Positions 46,749 through 57,909 of a stretch of 64,000 nt of DNA are shown here, one piece after another. The translations under genes were made by a program, and so were the position numbers. The notes beneath the pieces are model-generated. The model did not search any database. It was not told where the DNA came from and saw nothing but the letters and a program-made list of their open reading frames with translations. Origin of the DNA: Candidatus Eiseniibacteriota bacterium (GTDB lineage: Bacteria; Eisenbacteria; RBG-16-71-46; CAIMUX01); the NCBI GenBank assembly GCA_016712505.1, contig JADJQY010000009.1:186001-250000 (forward strand). Reading direction: 5' to 3'. Numbering within the stretch: the stretch's first letter is position 1; each line of letters opens with the position of its first letter.

Positions 46749-46859
46749 TCGTTTCCTGGGCGGGGCTATTCCGGGCACACTGGGCAGAAGACCCGGACCG
46801 GCGCTCGCCGGGTGGTCAGCACCCTGCTCGGGCGCCCGAACCGACGAAGGAGGACCTGG

Positions 46860-47486
46860 ATGGCAGTCATCACGCTCTCACGCCAGTACGGCGCCGGCGG
46901 GCTCGAGATCGGTGCGACGCTCTCCGAGCGACTCGGCTACGACTTCGTCGACTCTTCGCTCCTGCGTGAGGTCGCGCGGCGCCTCGAGGTCCCGGAGGAG
47001 GTGATCCAGAACTGGGACGAGCGGAGGGAGAATCTCGTGCTGCGCCTCTTCCGTACCCTGCAGGCCGCACACCCCGAGATGACCGCTCCGGTGCCGCTGC
47101 CGCCGGATGCCACCGCGCCCGATCCGGATCGGATGGTGGCGGTGATTCGCGAGCTGGTCGAAGAGGAGTCCCGCGGCGATCGCGCCGTCATCGTCGGCCG
47201 GGGCGCGGCCTTCATCCTCGGCCCCCGCCCGGGTGCCCATCACTTTCGTCTGGTTGCGCCCCGTGCCCTCCGGATCGAGCGGATCGCGGAGCGGCTGGGG
47301 CTGACCTCGGAGGCCGCCGGCCGACGCGTCGACCAGTGCGACCGAGATCGGATCGCCTGGTTGAAGCACCACTTCGGGGTCGATCCCACCGACCCGACCC
47401 ATTACACCCTGGTACTCAACACCGGGCGGATGTCGACCTCGGGTGCGGTCGGGGCGATCCTCCGCGCGTCCGGCCTCGACGGATGA
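46860..47486 (+). CDS. Cytidylate-kinase-like family protein
   Basis: A 208-residue P-loop-type nucleotide kinase relative; the ATG at 46860 follows GAAGGAGGACCTGG. The N-terminal segment VITLSRQYGAGGLEIGATLSERLGY is the family's modified P-loop; further blocks are RAVIVGRGAAFILGPRPGAHHFRLVAP and the C-terminal THYTLVLNTGRMS. Proteins of this group are annotated as cytidylate kinase-like but their substrate is not established. The stop overlaps the start of the MFS transporter gene (ATGA), so the two are translationally coupled. It is cytoplasmic and full length. Confidence 0.88.
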   Translation: MAVITLSRQYGAGGLEIGATLSERLGYDFVDSSLLREVARRLEVPEEVIQNWDERRENLVLRLFRTLQAAHPEMTAPVPLPPDATAPDPDRMVAVIRELVEEESRGDRAVIVGRGAAFILGPRPGAHHFRLVAPRALRIERIAERLGLTSEAAGRRVDQCDRDRIAWLKHHFGVDPTDPTHYTLVLNTGRMSTSGAVGAILRASGLDG

Positions 47487-48772
47487 ACGAAGGCGACTCC
47501 GGCCGGCGACCGACTCCTGCCAGTGCCTTCCGCACCGGGTCGGCGGCCTTCCGCCACCGCAACTTCCGCCTCTTCTGGACCGGTCAGGTGCTGAGTCTGA
47601 TCGGAACCTGGATGCAGTCGGTCGCCCAGTCGTGGCTCGTGCTCACCCTCACCGACTCGGCGCTTCAGGTCGGGCTGGTGGTCGGGCTCCAGTTCCTGCC
47701 CGTCCTCTTCCTCGGTCTCTTCGGCGGCGTGCTCGCCGATCGACTGAACAAGCGCCGCTTCCTCATCGTCACCCAGTCGGCCCAGGCCACGCAGGCGCTG
47801 CTCCTCGGTCTGCTCACCGTCACGGGGCAGATCGAAGCCTGGCAGGTGCTGGCGCTGGCGGCATTCCTCGGCGTGATCAACGCCTTTGACATGCCGACCC
47901 GCCAGGCGTTCGTGGTCGAGATGGTCGGGCGCGGCGAGGTGATGAATGCCCTGGCCCTCAACAGCTCCGCTTTCAACCTGGCGCGAATCGTCGGTCCGGC
48001 GATCGGGGGACTGCTGGTCGGGCGGATCGGCGCCGGACCGGTCTTCCTCATCAACGCGACGTCGTACGTCGCGGTTCTCGGCGGACTTCTACTCATGCGC
48101 GAGTCGGAGCTGTTCAACCGGCCCGCTCCGCTCACCGGCAGCGTGTGGCGGAATCTCGGCGACGGCCTGCGCTACATCGGCCGGACTCCGATCGTGCTCG
48201 TGGCCACGACACTGGTCGGGCTGGTCTGCATGTGCGGGATGAACTACAGCGTCCTCCTCTCGGTGATGGCCAAGGACGTCTTCACCATCGGATCGGCCGG
48301 CTTCGGTCTCCTCATGGCCTCGCTTGGCGTCGGGTCGGTCACCGCCGCGCTCTTCATCGCCGCGTCCCCCCGGCTCGATCCCGCGCGAGTGATGGTGCGG
48401 GGAGCGATCGGCTTCGCGCTGCTCGAAATCCTCTTTGCCCTCTCGCCGCGCCTGCACTCCGTGCCCCTCTCCTTTGTCCTGCTCTTCGGCGTCGGCTTCT
48501 GCATGATCCTCCTGACCGCGATGTCGAACACCGCGATCCAGCGGGCGGTCCCTGACGAGTTGCGCGGTCGGGTGATGAGCGTTTATGTCACCGTCTTCGC
48601 CGGCTCGACCCCGTTCGGAAGCTTCATGGCCGGCTCTCTCGCCGGCTGGAAGGGCGCCCCCTTCGCCTGGGGCGTCGGTGCCTGTCTCGCGCTCCTCGCC
48701 GCCCTCTGGGCCCTCCTTCGCCTGCGGCGCGAGGGATTGCTCGGTCAGGCCGGGTCCGCAGCCGCCAGTTGA
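47483..48772 (+). CDS. MFS exporter (DHA3/enterobactin-exporter-like)
   Basis: A 429-residue major-facilitator transporter with 12 predicted helices. Typical blocks are FRHRNFRLFWTGQVLSLIGTW at the N-terminus, LGLFGGVLADRLNKRR after helix 2 (motif A) and INAFDMPTRQAFVVEMVG in the middle, then PDELRGRVMSVYVTVFAG in the second half. This is the MFS_3/EntS-like group, which exports small molecules such as siderophores or drugs. The ATG overlaps the preceding stop by four bases (ATGA). Inner membrane. The substrate is unknown; pairing with a kinase-like gene is of unclear meaning. Confidence 0.9.
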   Translation: MNEGDSGRRPTPASAFRTGSAAFRHRNFRLFWTGQVLSLIGTWMQSVAQSWLVLTLTDSALQVGLVVGLQFLPVLFLGLFGGVLADRLNKRRFLIVTQSAQATQALLLGLLTVTGQIEAWQVLALAAFLGVINAFDMPTRQAFVVEMVGRGEVMNALALNSSAFNLARIVGPAIGGLLVGRIGAGPVFLINATSYVAVLGGLLLMRESELFNRPAPLTGSVWRNLGDGLRYIGRTPIVLVATTLVGLVCMCGMNYSVLLSVMAKDVFTIGSAGFGLLMASLGVGSVTAALFIAASPRLDPARVMVRGAIGFALLEILFALSPRLHSVPLSFVLLFGVGFCMILLTAMSNTAIQRAVPDELRGRVMSVYVTVFAGSTPFGSFMAGSLAGWKGAPFAWGVGACLALLAALWALLRLRREGLLGQAGSAAAS

Positions 48773-48827
48773 TCCGGGGTCGGGCAGAGCGTAGGCTGCC
48801 CCGATGCCAAGTCCCGGAGGGAGCCCC

Positions 48828-49829
48828 GTGCACCGTTTCAGCCCGATTCTGACTGCATTCTGTGCCCTCATGGCGGCCTCGTCCGCTCGGGCCGGGGTTT
48901 GCGGCCGCCCGTCCGCGGACCAGGTCCCCACCGTCGCCACCTTCTCGATCGTCGCCTGCGACACCGCGGCCGGGATCTGGGGGGTTGCCGTCGCCTCGAA
49001 GTTCTTCTCCGTCGGGTCGGTCGTCCCCTGGACGCAGGGGGATGTCGGTGCCGTGGCGACCCAATCCCAGGCCAACACGACCTACGGGCCGGCGGGACTT
49101 GCGCTTCTCGCCGCGGGGAAGCCGGCGCAGGAGGCGCTCGACGCGCTGATCGCGGCGGACGAGGGGCGCGCGCACCGTCAGGTCGGCATCGTCGACGCCG
49201 CCGGGCGCGCCGCGACCTACACCGGCCCCGACTGCATCGCCTGGGCGGGCGGGAAGACCGGATACGCCTACGCCGTTCAAGGGAACATCCTGACCGGACC
49301 GGAGGTGGTCGAAGCCATGGCCAGGACGTTCGAGTCGACCGAGGGCTACCTCGGCGAGCGCATGCTCGCCGCGCTCGAGGCGGGAGATGCGGCCGGCGGG
49401 GACAGCCGCGGCCGTCAGTCCGCGTGCCTGAAGCTGGCCAAGACCGGCGCCGGTTTCGGCGGTTGGAACGACGTGCTCTGCGACCTCCGGGTCGATGACC
49501 ACGCCTCCCCGTTCACCGAGCTCAGGCGCCTCTACACCGTCTGGCGGCCCAACATGCTCGTCCTCGAAGGGTACCGTCGGGTCGAGGAGGGTCGCTTCGC
49601 CGAAGCGTTCGCCGCCGGCGAGGCGGCCGCGCGGATCGACAAGGACTCCGGTGATCCCTTCTATCACCTGGCCTGCTACCACGCGCGGGCCGGCGACGCC
49701 GAACGCGCGATGCACTTTCTCTCCTGGGCGGTCGAACTGAACCCCAAGTTCAAGGCCCAGGCCCGAACCGACACCGACCTCGCCCCGCTCCGCGAGCGCG
49801 AGGATTGGAAGCGACTGATCGGATCGTGA
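48828..49829 (+). CDS. DUF1028 secreted protein with C-terminal TPR-like region
   Basis: About 333 residues from a GTG at 48828, which follows GGAGGGAG and begins a signal peptide (HRFSPILTAFCALMAASSARA); an ATG at 48804 lacks a ribosome site. The DUF1028 Ntn-like domain spans roughly residues 35-230: VATFSIVACDTAAGIWGVAV, VGSVVPWTQGDVGAVATQS and NILTGPEVVEAMARTFE. The last ~90 residues look like TPR helices (EGYRRVEEGRFAEAFAAGEA, DPFYHLACYHARAGD). DUF1028 proteins are predicted amidohydrolase-like enzymes of unknown substrate and are widespread in secreted form. It stands between the MFS gene and the MqnD-like gene on the same strand. Confidence 0.85.
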   Translation: MHRFSPILTAFCALMAASSARAGVCGRPSADQVPTVATFSIVACDTAAGIWGVAVASKFFSVGSVVPWTQGDVGAVATQSQANTTYGPAGLALLAAGKPAQEALDALIAADEGRAHRQVGIVDAAGRAATYTGPDCIAWAGGKTGYAYAVQGNILTGPEVVEAMARTFESTEGYLGERMLAALEAGDAAGGDSRGRQSACLKLAKTGAGFGGWNDVLCDLRVDDHASPFTELRRLYTVWRPNMLVLEGYRRVEEGRFAEAFAAGEAAARIDKDSGDPFYHLACYHARAGDAERAMHFLSWAVELNPKFKAQARTDTDLAPLREREDWKRLIGS

Positions 49830-49887
49830 GCGGTCGTCGTGAAACCAGCCTGGGGCCGTGGCCCCGAAGCCCCAAGGAGTCGATGAG

Positions 49888-50760
49888 ATGACCGACCATG
49901 ATCTGCCCGTTCTCCGTTTCGGCCACAGCCCCGACCCCGACGACGCCTTCATGTTCTACGGCTTCTCCACCGGGGCCGTGACCGTCGAGGGTCCCGGCGC
50001 CGCCGGCGAGGGACGTCGCTACCGGGTGGAGCATCTCCTGGAGGACATTCAATCGCTCAACGAGCGGGCGATGGGGGGCGAACTCGAGATCACGGCCATC
50101 TCGGCCCACGCCTACCCTTACGTCGCCGATAAGTACGTCGTGATGCGCACCGGAGTGTCGATGGGAGACGGGTATGGTCCCCTGATCGTGACCCGCAAGG
50201 AAGCCAGCCTCGAGAGTCTGCGCGGCGCGCGGATCGCCATCCCCGGACTCATGACCACCGCCAGCCTCGCGCTCAAGTTCCATCTCGACGCCTACAAGCC
50301 GGTGGTCACTCCCTTCGACCAGATCTTGGAGTCGGTGCGCGACGGCAAGGTCGACGCCGGCGTCGTGATCCACGAGGGACAGCTCACCTTCGATCGGGAC
50401 GGTTTGTACAAGGTGGCCGATCTCGGCCAGCTCTGGAAGCAGGAGACCGGACTTCCGCTGCCGCTCGGTCTCGACGTCGTCCGTCGCGACTTGGGCGCCG
50501 ATCTCGGCGTCGCCTGTTCGCGCGCGTTGCGCGCATCGATCGAGTACGCCATGGCCAACCGCGAGGCAGCGATGCGCTACGCCCTGGACTACGGCCGCGG
50601 CCTCGACATGCCGCTCGGGGATCGTTTCGTCGGCATGTACGTCAACGACTGGACCCTCGACATGGGCGAGAAAGGCCGTCTCGCCCTCACCACCCTCCTC
50701 GACCGCGCCGCCGACCAAGGCTGGGTCCCTCGCCTGAACGAGGATCTGATGTTGGTCTAA
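49888..50760 (+). CDS. MqnD/SBP-like protein of the menaquinone (futalosine) family
   Basis: A 290-residue periplasmic-binding-like fold of the VitK2 (MqnA/MqnD) family. The ATG at 49888 follows AAGGAGTCGATGAG. Typical features are RFGHSPDPDDAFMFYG at the N-terminus (equivalent to the SPCPNDTF block of MqnD), ISAHAYPYVADKYVVM, SLRGARIAIPGLMTTASLALK and VDAGVVIHEGQL. MqnD converts cyclic de-hypoxanthine futalosine to dihydroxynaphthoate; the PDPDDAF variant marks a divergent subgroup whose activity is less certain. No other mqn genes are seen. It has no signal peptide, so it is probably cytoplasmic. The gene is followed by a terminator-like hairpin. Confidence 0.8.
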   Translation: MTDHDLPVLRFGHSPDPDDAFMFYGFSTGAVTVEGPGAAGEGRRYRVEHLLEDIQSLNERAMGGELEITAISAHAYPYVADKYVVMRTGVSMGDGYGPLIVTRKEASLESLRGARIAIPGLMTTASLALKFHLDAYKPVVTPFDQILESVRDGKVDAGVVIHEGQLTFDRDGLYKVADLGQLWKQETGLPLPLGLDVVRRDLGADLGVACSRALRASIEYAMANREAAMRYALDYGRGLDMPLGDRFVGMYVNDWTLDMGEKGRLALTTLLDRAADQGWVPRLNEDLMLV

Positions 50761-50778
50761 CCCCCGCGCTCGCTAGCC

Positions 50779-50799
50779 CCCGCGCTCGCAGAGCGCGGG
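50779..50799 (+). terminator. Hairpin after the MqnD-like gene
   Basis: CCCGCGCTC and GAGCGCGGG pair perfectly (9 bp) around a 3-base loop, 19 bp after the stop, followed by TGTCTTCC. Confidence 0.6.
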
Positions 50800-51206
50800 T
50801 GTCTTCCGGGCGACGCGTGGCAGGACTCCGAGACGGCGAGGAGCCGGGGTGCGTTCGCGCTAAGGCCGCACCGAAGATCGATTCACTTTCCCCGCCCCGG
50901 CGCGGAGCCGCTATCTACGTCGACTGGCTCGGGATCCGCGGCAACGCCCGAACTCCCGGCCCTGGAAGGATCTTTGCTTGACTCCGCCCCGGTTCGCGCG
51001 CACGCTTTACAGCGTCCATTCCCGGCGACCTGTGAAAACAAGCGACTGTTGCCCGAAGGAGTGCTTGCCATGAATCCCCCCCCCGGAGACGCTGAGCCAA
51101 CCTGTCGGCGGGCGTCCCGCCCCCGCGGGCTGGCTGCGAGTTCCAAACCGACTACCTGCATAGCTCTGGATTCTGCTCTCCTTGCTGTCCGTCCAGAGGG
51201 ACACCG
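50800..51206. other. Gene-poor spacer with a possible small-gene remnant
   Basis: No confident gene. A strong ribosome-site-plus-ATG (AAGGAG, ATG at 51070) leads into a C9 run at 51076-51084 and a short frame that changes meaning with each frameshift. Just downstream, another frame becomes Cys-rich (reading CEFQTDYLHSSGFCSPCCPS near 51127-51190) and continues into the small ORF at 51207. The region may hold a decayed or frameshifted small secreted-protein gene. Confidence 0.35.
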
Positions 51207-51365
51207 ATGCGCAGGCAGAGCGATGGATCGACGGCCGCGGCAATTGTGGCCTGTCGAAGTCGCTTCCTCGTTCAACGGAAATGCAGCGCCGGCCAGCCTG
51301 CGACCTGCCCCGATCCATGCGAGAAGTGGGAGTGTGACACGTACGATCCCTGCCTGTGCCTCTGA
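51207..51365 (+). CDS. Small Cys-rich ORF (52 aa), possibly the 3' part of a longer gene
   Basis: ATG at 51207, preceded by AGAGGGA, encodes 52 residues with seven Cys, the last five clustered near the C-terminus (CPDPCEKWECDTYDPCLCL). The frame is open and Cys-rich upstream to 51096, suggesting the small ORF is the tail of a larger gene whose start was lost or frameshifted at the C9 run (51076-51084). The spacing of Cys-Pro pairs hints at metal binding or disulfides in a secreted protein, but no family is recognised. It is located 54 bp before the secreted TWG-tailed gene on the same strand. Coding status is uncertain. Confidence 0.35.
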   Translation: MRRQSDGSTAAAIVACRSRFLVQRKCSAGQPATCPDPCEKWECDTYDPCLCL

Positions 51366-51419
51366 CCCGCGGACCACAGATCGCGTGAGCACGTTCGGGG
51401 AAGCAAGAGGAGGACTCTC

Positions 51420-52157
51420 ATGACGCGTTCCAGAACTACACTGGCTGCTCTCTTCGCCGGGCTGTTCCTCACTGGTGTCCCCGGCGACTGTTGGGGCGAT
51501 ATCGAAATCGGGTCACTTTCGCACACCGGGCTGACGGCGACGTCTGATTCCCGCGGCGCCACTTGTGGCTCGCTTCTCTGGCATTCCGACGGCACCTGGG
51601 AGAACGGGATCGCCTACTCCGCAACCTGGCCGCGGTACTACGGGGCATTTGCCGAGTGCTACTCGGGGACCGGCGAGGTGTGCTCGGTTCGCGCGGCCTT
51701 TGCTTGCTACTGGGAGTTCAGAGGATCGAAGGCGGACATCTTGGTCTGGGGGGACGCGGGGGGGATCCCCGGGGAAGTGCTGTGCCTCGTTCCGGACTGG
51801 CAGCCCGACTTCGTACCGCAGTGGCCGGAGGTGCGCGTGTTCGACATCCCGGTGACCGGCTGCTGTGTGGACGGGCCATTCTGGGTCGGCTTCTGGGGCA
51901 ACTGGATAGGCGGGGGGCCAGAGGACTTCTACATCCTGATCGACAATAGTCCCGGGAGCACCGGCTGTTCGTACACGAACCCCCCGCCGGAGTGGGGATT
52001 TCCCGAGGGCTGGCAACCTGCGACGATCCTGGGCGTCCCGCTGAAGAATCTCGGGCTGGGGGTGGAGCTGAGAGAGTGCCTGCCGGTGGGCGCCGAACGG
52101 TCGACCTGGGGACGGGTGAAGAGTCTGTACCGAGGCTCGGGCGCAGTGCCTCGCTAG
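51420..52157 (+). CDS. Secreted protein of unknown function with C-terminal TWG-x-VK motif
   Basis: A 245-residue exported protein; the ATG follows AGAGGAGGA and leads a signal peptide (TTLAALFAGLFLTGVPGDC). The mature part is a single predicted beta-rich domain with aromatic and glycine-rich strands (FRGSKADILVWGDAGGIPGE, VDGPFWVGFWGNW, FYILIDNSPGSTGCSY) and a few Cys. It ends PVGAERSTWGRVKSLYR followed by seven residues. The same tail, PVxxERx(S/T)WGxVKxx(Y/W)R, closes two other secreted proteins in this window (59336 and 63820), so it is probably a sorting or attachment signal. No domain of known function is recognised. It is followed by a hairpin terminator. Confidence 0.7.
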   Translation: MTRSRTTLAALFAGLFLTGVPGDCWGDIEIGSLSHTGLTATSDSRGATCGSLLWHSDGTWENGIAYSATWPRYYGAFAECYSGTGEVCSVRAAFACYWEFRGSKADILVWGDAGGIPGEVLCLVPDWQPDFVPQWPEVRVFDIPVTGCCVDGPFWVGFWGNWIGGGPEDFYILIDNSPGSTGCSYTNPPPEWGFPEGWQPATILGVPLKNLGLGVELRECLPVGAERSTWGRVKSLYRGSGAVPR

Positions 52158-52189
52158 AGGGGTCGTCCGCGGATCGCATCGTGTCTGGC

Positions 52190-52218
52190 GAAAGGGCTGC
52201 CGTCGGGGCGGCCCTTTC
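52190..52218 (+). terminator. Hairpin after the TWG-tailed gene
   Basis: GAAAGGGCTGCC pairs with GGCGGCCCTTTC (12 bp, one G-T wobble) around a 5-base loop, starting 33 bp after the stop; weak T content follows. Confidence 0.6.
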
Positions 52219-52546
52219 CGTTGCCCCCGGATTGTCTCCGGTAGGGCGCAGGGGCAGCAACCGGCTTGATCCGGGGCCACGGCGGCGACCGGGCGCGAGG
52301 CCTCCCCGATGGCAATTGGGCCCGAAGGTACGGGCCCGGGAGTGCCGATAATGACGGCTGCGCCGGGTCCGCAGTGGACCGGCGCGGGCGCTTGTGCCAA
52401 ACTTCACGAGTTCCGGGGCGACTTCAGAATTCGGCCTCCTCTCCGCAGCGGATCCGGAACCCAACCTGCCGGGAAGGCCATCCTGCGGGACGCCACTGCT
52501 CGGGACGAGCCGCGCGCGAACCTGCGAGATAGAAAAGGAGCGATCA
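52219..52546 (+). other. 328-bp leader region of ahcY
   Basis: No ORF with credible coding signs. Several GC-rich hairpins could form. The known SAH riboswitch core that often precedes ahcY was looked for and not found convincingly. The ribosome site AAAAGGAG precedes the GTG start. Confidence 0.4.
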
Positions 52547-54040
52547 GTGAGCACGACTGCGTCGATGTCGATGCATGCCTTCGCCGCCGCCCGTGAGGCC
52601 GGCCGCGAGCCGTTCAAGGTCAAGGATCTGGCCGAAGCCCAGCTCGGGCGTCATGAGATCCGGCTGGCCGAGCAGGAGATGCCGGGCCTGATGGCGGTGC
52701 GCGAGGAGTACGCGGGCAAGAAGCCGCTCGCGGGCGCGAAGATCATGGGCTCGCTGCACATGACGATCCAGACGGCGGTTCTGATCGAGACCCTGGTCGA
52801 CCTGGGCGCCGACGTGCGCTGGGTCTCCTGCAACATCTTCTCCACTCAGGATCATGCGGCGGCCGCGGTCGTGGTGGGGCGCACTGGAACGATCGAAAAT
52901 CCGACCGGCACTCCGGTCTTCGCCTGGAAGGGGGAGACGCTGGAGGAGTACTGGTGGTGCACCGAGCAGGCGCTGCTCTGGCCGGACGGGTCCGGGCCGA
53001 ACATGCTCCTCGACGATGGAGGTGACGCCACCCTCCTGGTCCATCTCGGCACCGACTGCGAGCGGAGCGGAAAGGTGCCGGAGTTCAACCCGGCCGAGGA
53101 CTCCGAGGAGTACGCGGTGATCCTGAACCTGCTCCGCGACCAGCTCAAGAAGAGCCCGGGCCGCTGGACCAAGGTCGGCGCCGCGATCAAGGGCGTGACC
53201 GAGGAGACGACGACCGGCGTGCACCGCCTCTACCAGCGCCAGGAGGCCGGGACGCTGCTCTTCCCGGCGATCAATGTGAACGACTCGGTGACCAAGTCGA
53301 AGTTCGACAATCTCTACGGATGTCGCCACTCGATCGTCGACGGTCTGAACCGCGCCACCGACGTGATGCTGGCGGGCAAGGTCGCGGTGGTGCTCGGCTA
53401 CGGCGATGTGGGGAAGGGGTGCGCCCAGGCCCTTCGCGGCCAGGGTGCGCGCGTGATCGTGACCGAGATCGATCCGATCTGCGCTCTCCAGGCGGCCATG
53501 GCGGGCTACCAGGTGACGACGCTCGAGGATGTGATCGAGACCGCCGACATCTTCATCACCGCCACGGGCAACAAGAACATCGTCACTGCCGACCACATGC
53601 GGCGGATGAAGGACAAGGCGATCCTGGGCAACATCGGCCATTTCGACAACGAGATCGACATGGCCGGCTTGAAGAAGGTGCCGGGAGTGAAGCACGTCAA
53701 CATCAAGCCGCAGTACGACGAGTGGGTCTTCCCCGACGGCCACTCGATCCTGGTCCTGGCCGAGGGGCGTCTGCTCAACCTGGGCTGCGCGACCGGTCAC
53801 CCCAGCTTCGTGATGTCGGCCAGCTTCACCAATCAGGTCCTCGCCCAGATCGAGCTGTTCAACAACACGAAGAACTACGAGAAGAAGGTATACACCCTCC
53901 CCAAGCTGCTCGATGAGAAGGTGGCCCGCCTCCACCTCGAGAAGCTCGGCGTGAAGTTGACTCCGCTCTCGAAGGATCAGGCCGACTACCTCGGCGTCCC
54001 GGTGAACGGCCCCTACAAGCCGGATCACTATCGGTATTAG
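52547..54040 (+). CDS. ahcY: Adenosylhomocysteinase
   Basis: A 497-residue S-adenosylhomocysteine hydrolase that splits SAH into adenosine and homocysteine, relieving product inhibition of methyltransferases. The start is a GTG after AAAAGGAG. The NAD site GYGDVGKGCAQALRGQGARVIV is complete; substrate-binding blocks include WVSCNIFSTQDHAAAA, NLYGCRHSIVDGLNRATD and LGCATGHPSFVMS. The family C-terminal PYKPDHYRY ending, with the Lys and Tyr that reach into the neighbouring NAD site, is present. The length includes the extra segment found in many bacterial and plant forms. Cytoplasmic, tetrameric in relatives. Followed by a strong terminator, so probably its own transcript. Confidence 0.97.
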   Translation: MSTTASMSMHAFAAAREAGREPFKVKDLAEAQLGRHEIRLAEQEMPGLMAVREEYAGKKPLAGAKIMGSLHMTIQTAVLIETLVDLGADVRWVSCNIFSTQDHAAAAVVVGRTGTIENPTGTPVFAWKGETLEEYWWCTEQALLWPDGSGPNMLLDDGGDATLLVHLGTDCERSGKVPEFNPAEDSEEYAVILNLLRDQLKKSPGRWTKVGAAIKGVTEETTTGVHRLYQRQEAGTLLFPAINVNDSVTKSKFDNLYGCRHSIVDGLNRATDVMLAGKVAVVLGYGDVGKGCAQALRGQGARVIVTEIDPICALQAAMAGYQVTTLEDVIETADIFITATGNKNIVTADHMRRMKDKAILGNIGHFDNEIDMAGLKKVPGVKHVNIKPQYDEWVFPDGHSILVLAEGRLLNLGCATGHPSFVMSASFTNQVLAQIELFNNTKNYEKKVYTLPKLLDEKVARLHLEKLGVKLTPLSKDQADYLGVPVNGPYKPDHYRY

Positions 54041-54084
54041 CCGCCGCGCGGCTCTGCCGCGTGGCTGCCGCGCTGTGGTCTACT

Positions 54085-54120
54085 CGCGAAGCCCGAGGAT
54101 TGAACCCCTCGGGCTTCGCG
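54085..54120 (+). terminator. Terminator of ahcY
   Basis: CGCGAAGCCCGAGG and CCTCGGGCTTCGCG form a perfect 14-bp stem with an 8-base loop, then TTTCC, 44 bp after the ahcY stop. Confidence 0.82.
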
Positions 54121-54289
54121 TTTCCTCCCCGATAACGCCTTCCCCCGCCTGACTCTCCCGATCGTCGTCCGTGACCTCGCCTCCCGGTTCAGAACCCGTT
54201 CGCTCCGGCCGAAACAGCAGTGAACCCGCGCGCCCCCCGTCCTACAATGCTCTGGCGCGCTGCCGCGTCGTGACGAACCGGGAGTTGGC

Positions 54290-54676
54290 ATGCCGACCGA
54301 ACGACCCAACTGGCTCCGCCTGATCTACGTTCTTGCCGGGCACCTCTGTGTCGCCATCGGCGTAATCGCGATCGTCGTTCCGTTGCTGCCCACCACACCG
54401 TTCCTCTTGCTGGCCGTGGCGAGCTATGCCCGCGGCTCGGACCGCTTCCATGACTGGCTGCTCCATCGGTCGTGGTTTGCCTCGCACATCTCGAGCGTGC
54501 GTGAGCGTCGCGGAGTGAGCATCGAACTCAAGATCGCCACCGTTGTGATTTCGCTGATCGGCTGGGTCGGCTCGTTCTTCTTCCTGGTGCCGAAGGGCTG
54601 GGGGCAGATCGCGACCTCGGTCATCACGCTCTCGATCATCATCTCGGTGTTGCGGCAGCCGACGCGACGCGGGTAG
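54290..54676 (+). CDS. DUF454 (YbaN-like) inner-membrane protein
   Basis: A 128-residue protein starting MPTERPNWLRLIYVLAGHLC with the ATG after GGGAG. Two to three hydrophobic helices are predicted. The DUF454 signature appears as IVVPLLPTTPFLLLAVASYARGSDRFHDWLL, followed by SSVRERRGVSIELKIATV and a final helix SVITLSIIISVLRQP. E. coli YbaN is the model member; its function is unknown. The gene stands alone between ahcY and the subtilase gene; no co-transcription is apparent. Identification is confident, function is not. Confidence 0.9.
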   Translation: MPTERPNWLRLIYVLAGHLCVAIGVIAIVVPLLPTTPFLLLAVASYARGSDRFHDWLLHRSWFASHISSVRERRGVSIELKIATVVISLIGWVGSFFFLVPKGWGQIATSVITLSIIISVLRQPTRRG

Positions 54677-54930
54677 CCCACCCGACTGCGGTGCGGCAGG
54701 CGGTTCCATCGAGGGGAAAAGTGCCTTGACTTCGAGAAGTGCGGGGAAGACCATAGTCTGCGTCAACGGTTCCTGACGCGGTCGACACTGCTGCAGACGT
54801 GGGAACGATGACTGGAGCCGGAGATCTGAGATTCACACCTGACCAGACCTTCGGATCGCCCCCACTGCGTCGTCAGTTGGCCGGTCGCGATCAGTTCAAT
54901 TCCGAACGTGAGCCACGTCGGAGGCCGAGA

Positions 54931-57905
<2,975 letters not shown>

Positions 57906-57909
<4 letters not shown>

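Noticed and set aside
52400..52546. Possible SAH riboswitch before ahcY
   Set aside because: The region is GC-rich and can fold, but the conserved SAH riboswitch core sequence could not be matched.
54726..54760. TTGACT with CATAGT as a promoter before the subtilase gene
   Set aside because: The spacer is about 20 bp, too long for a convincing sigma-70 promoter.
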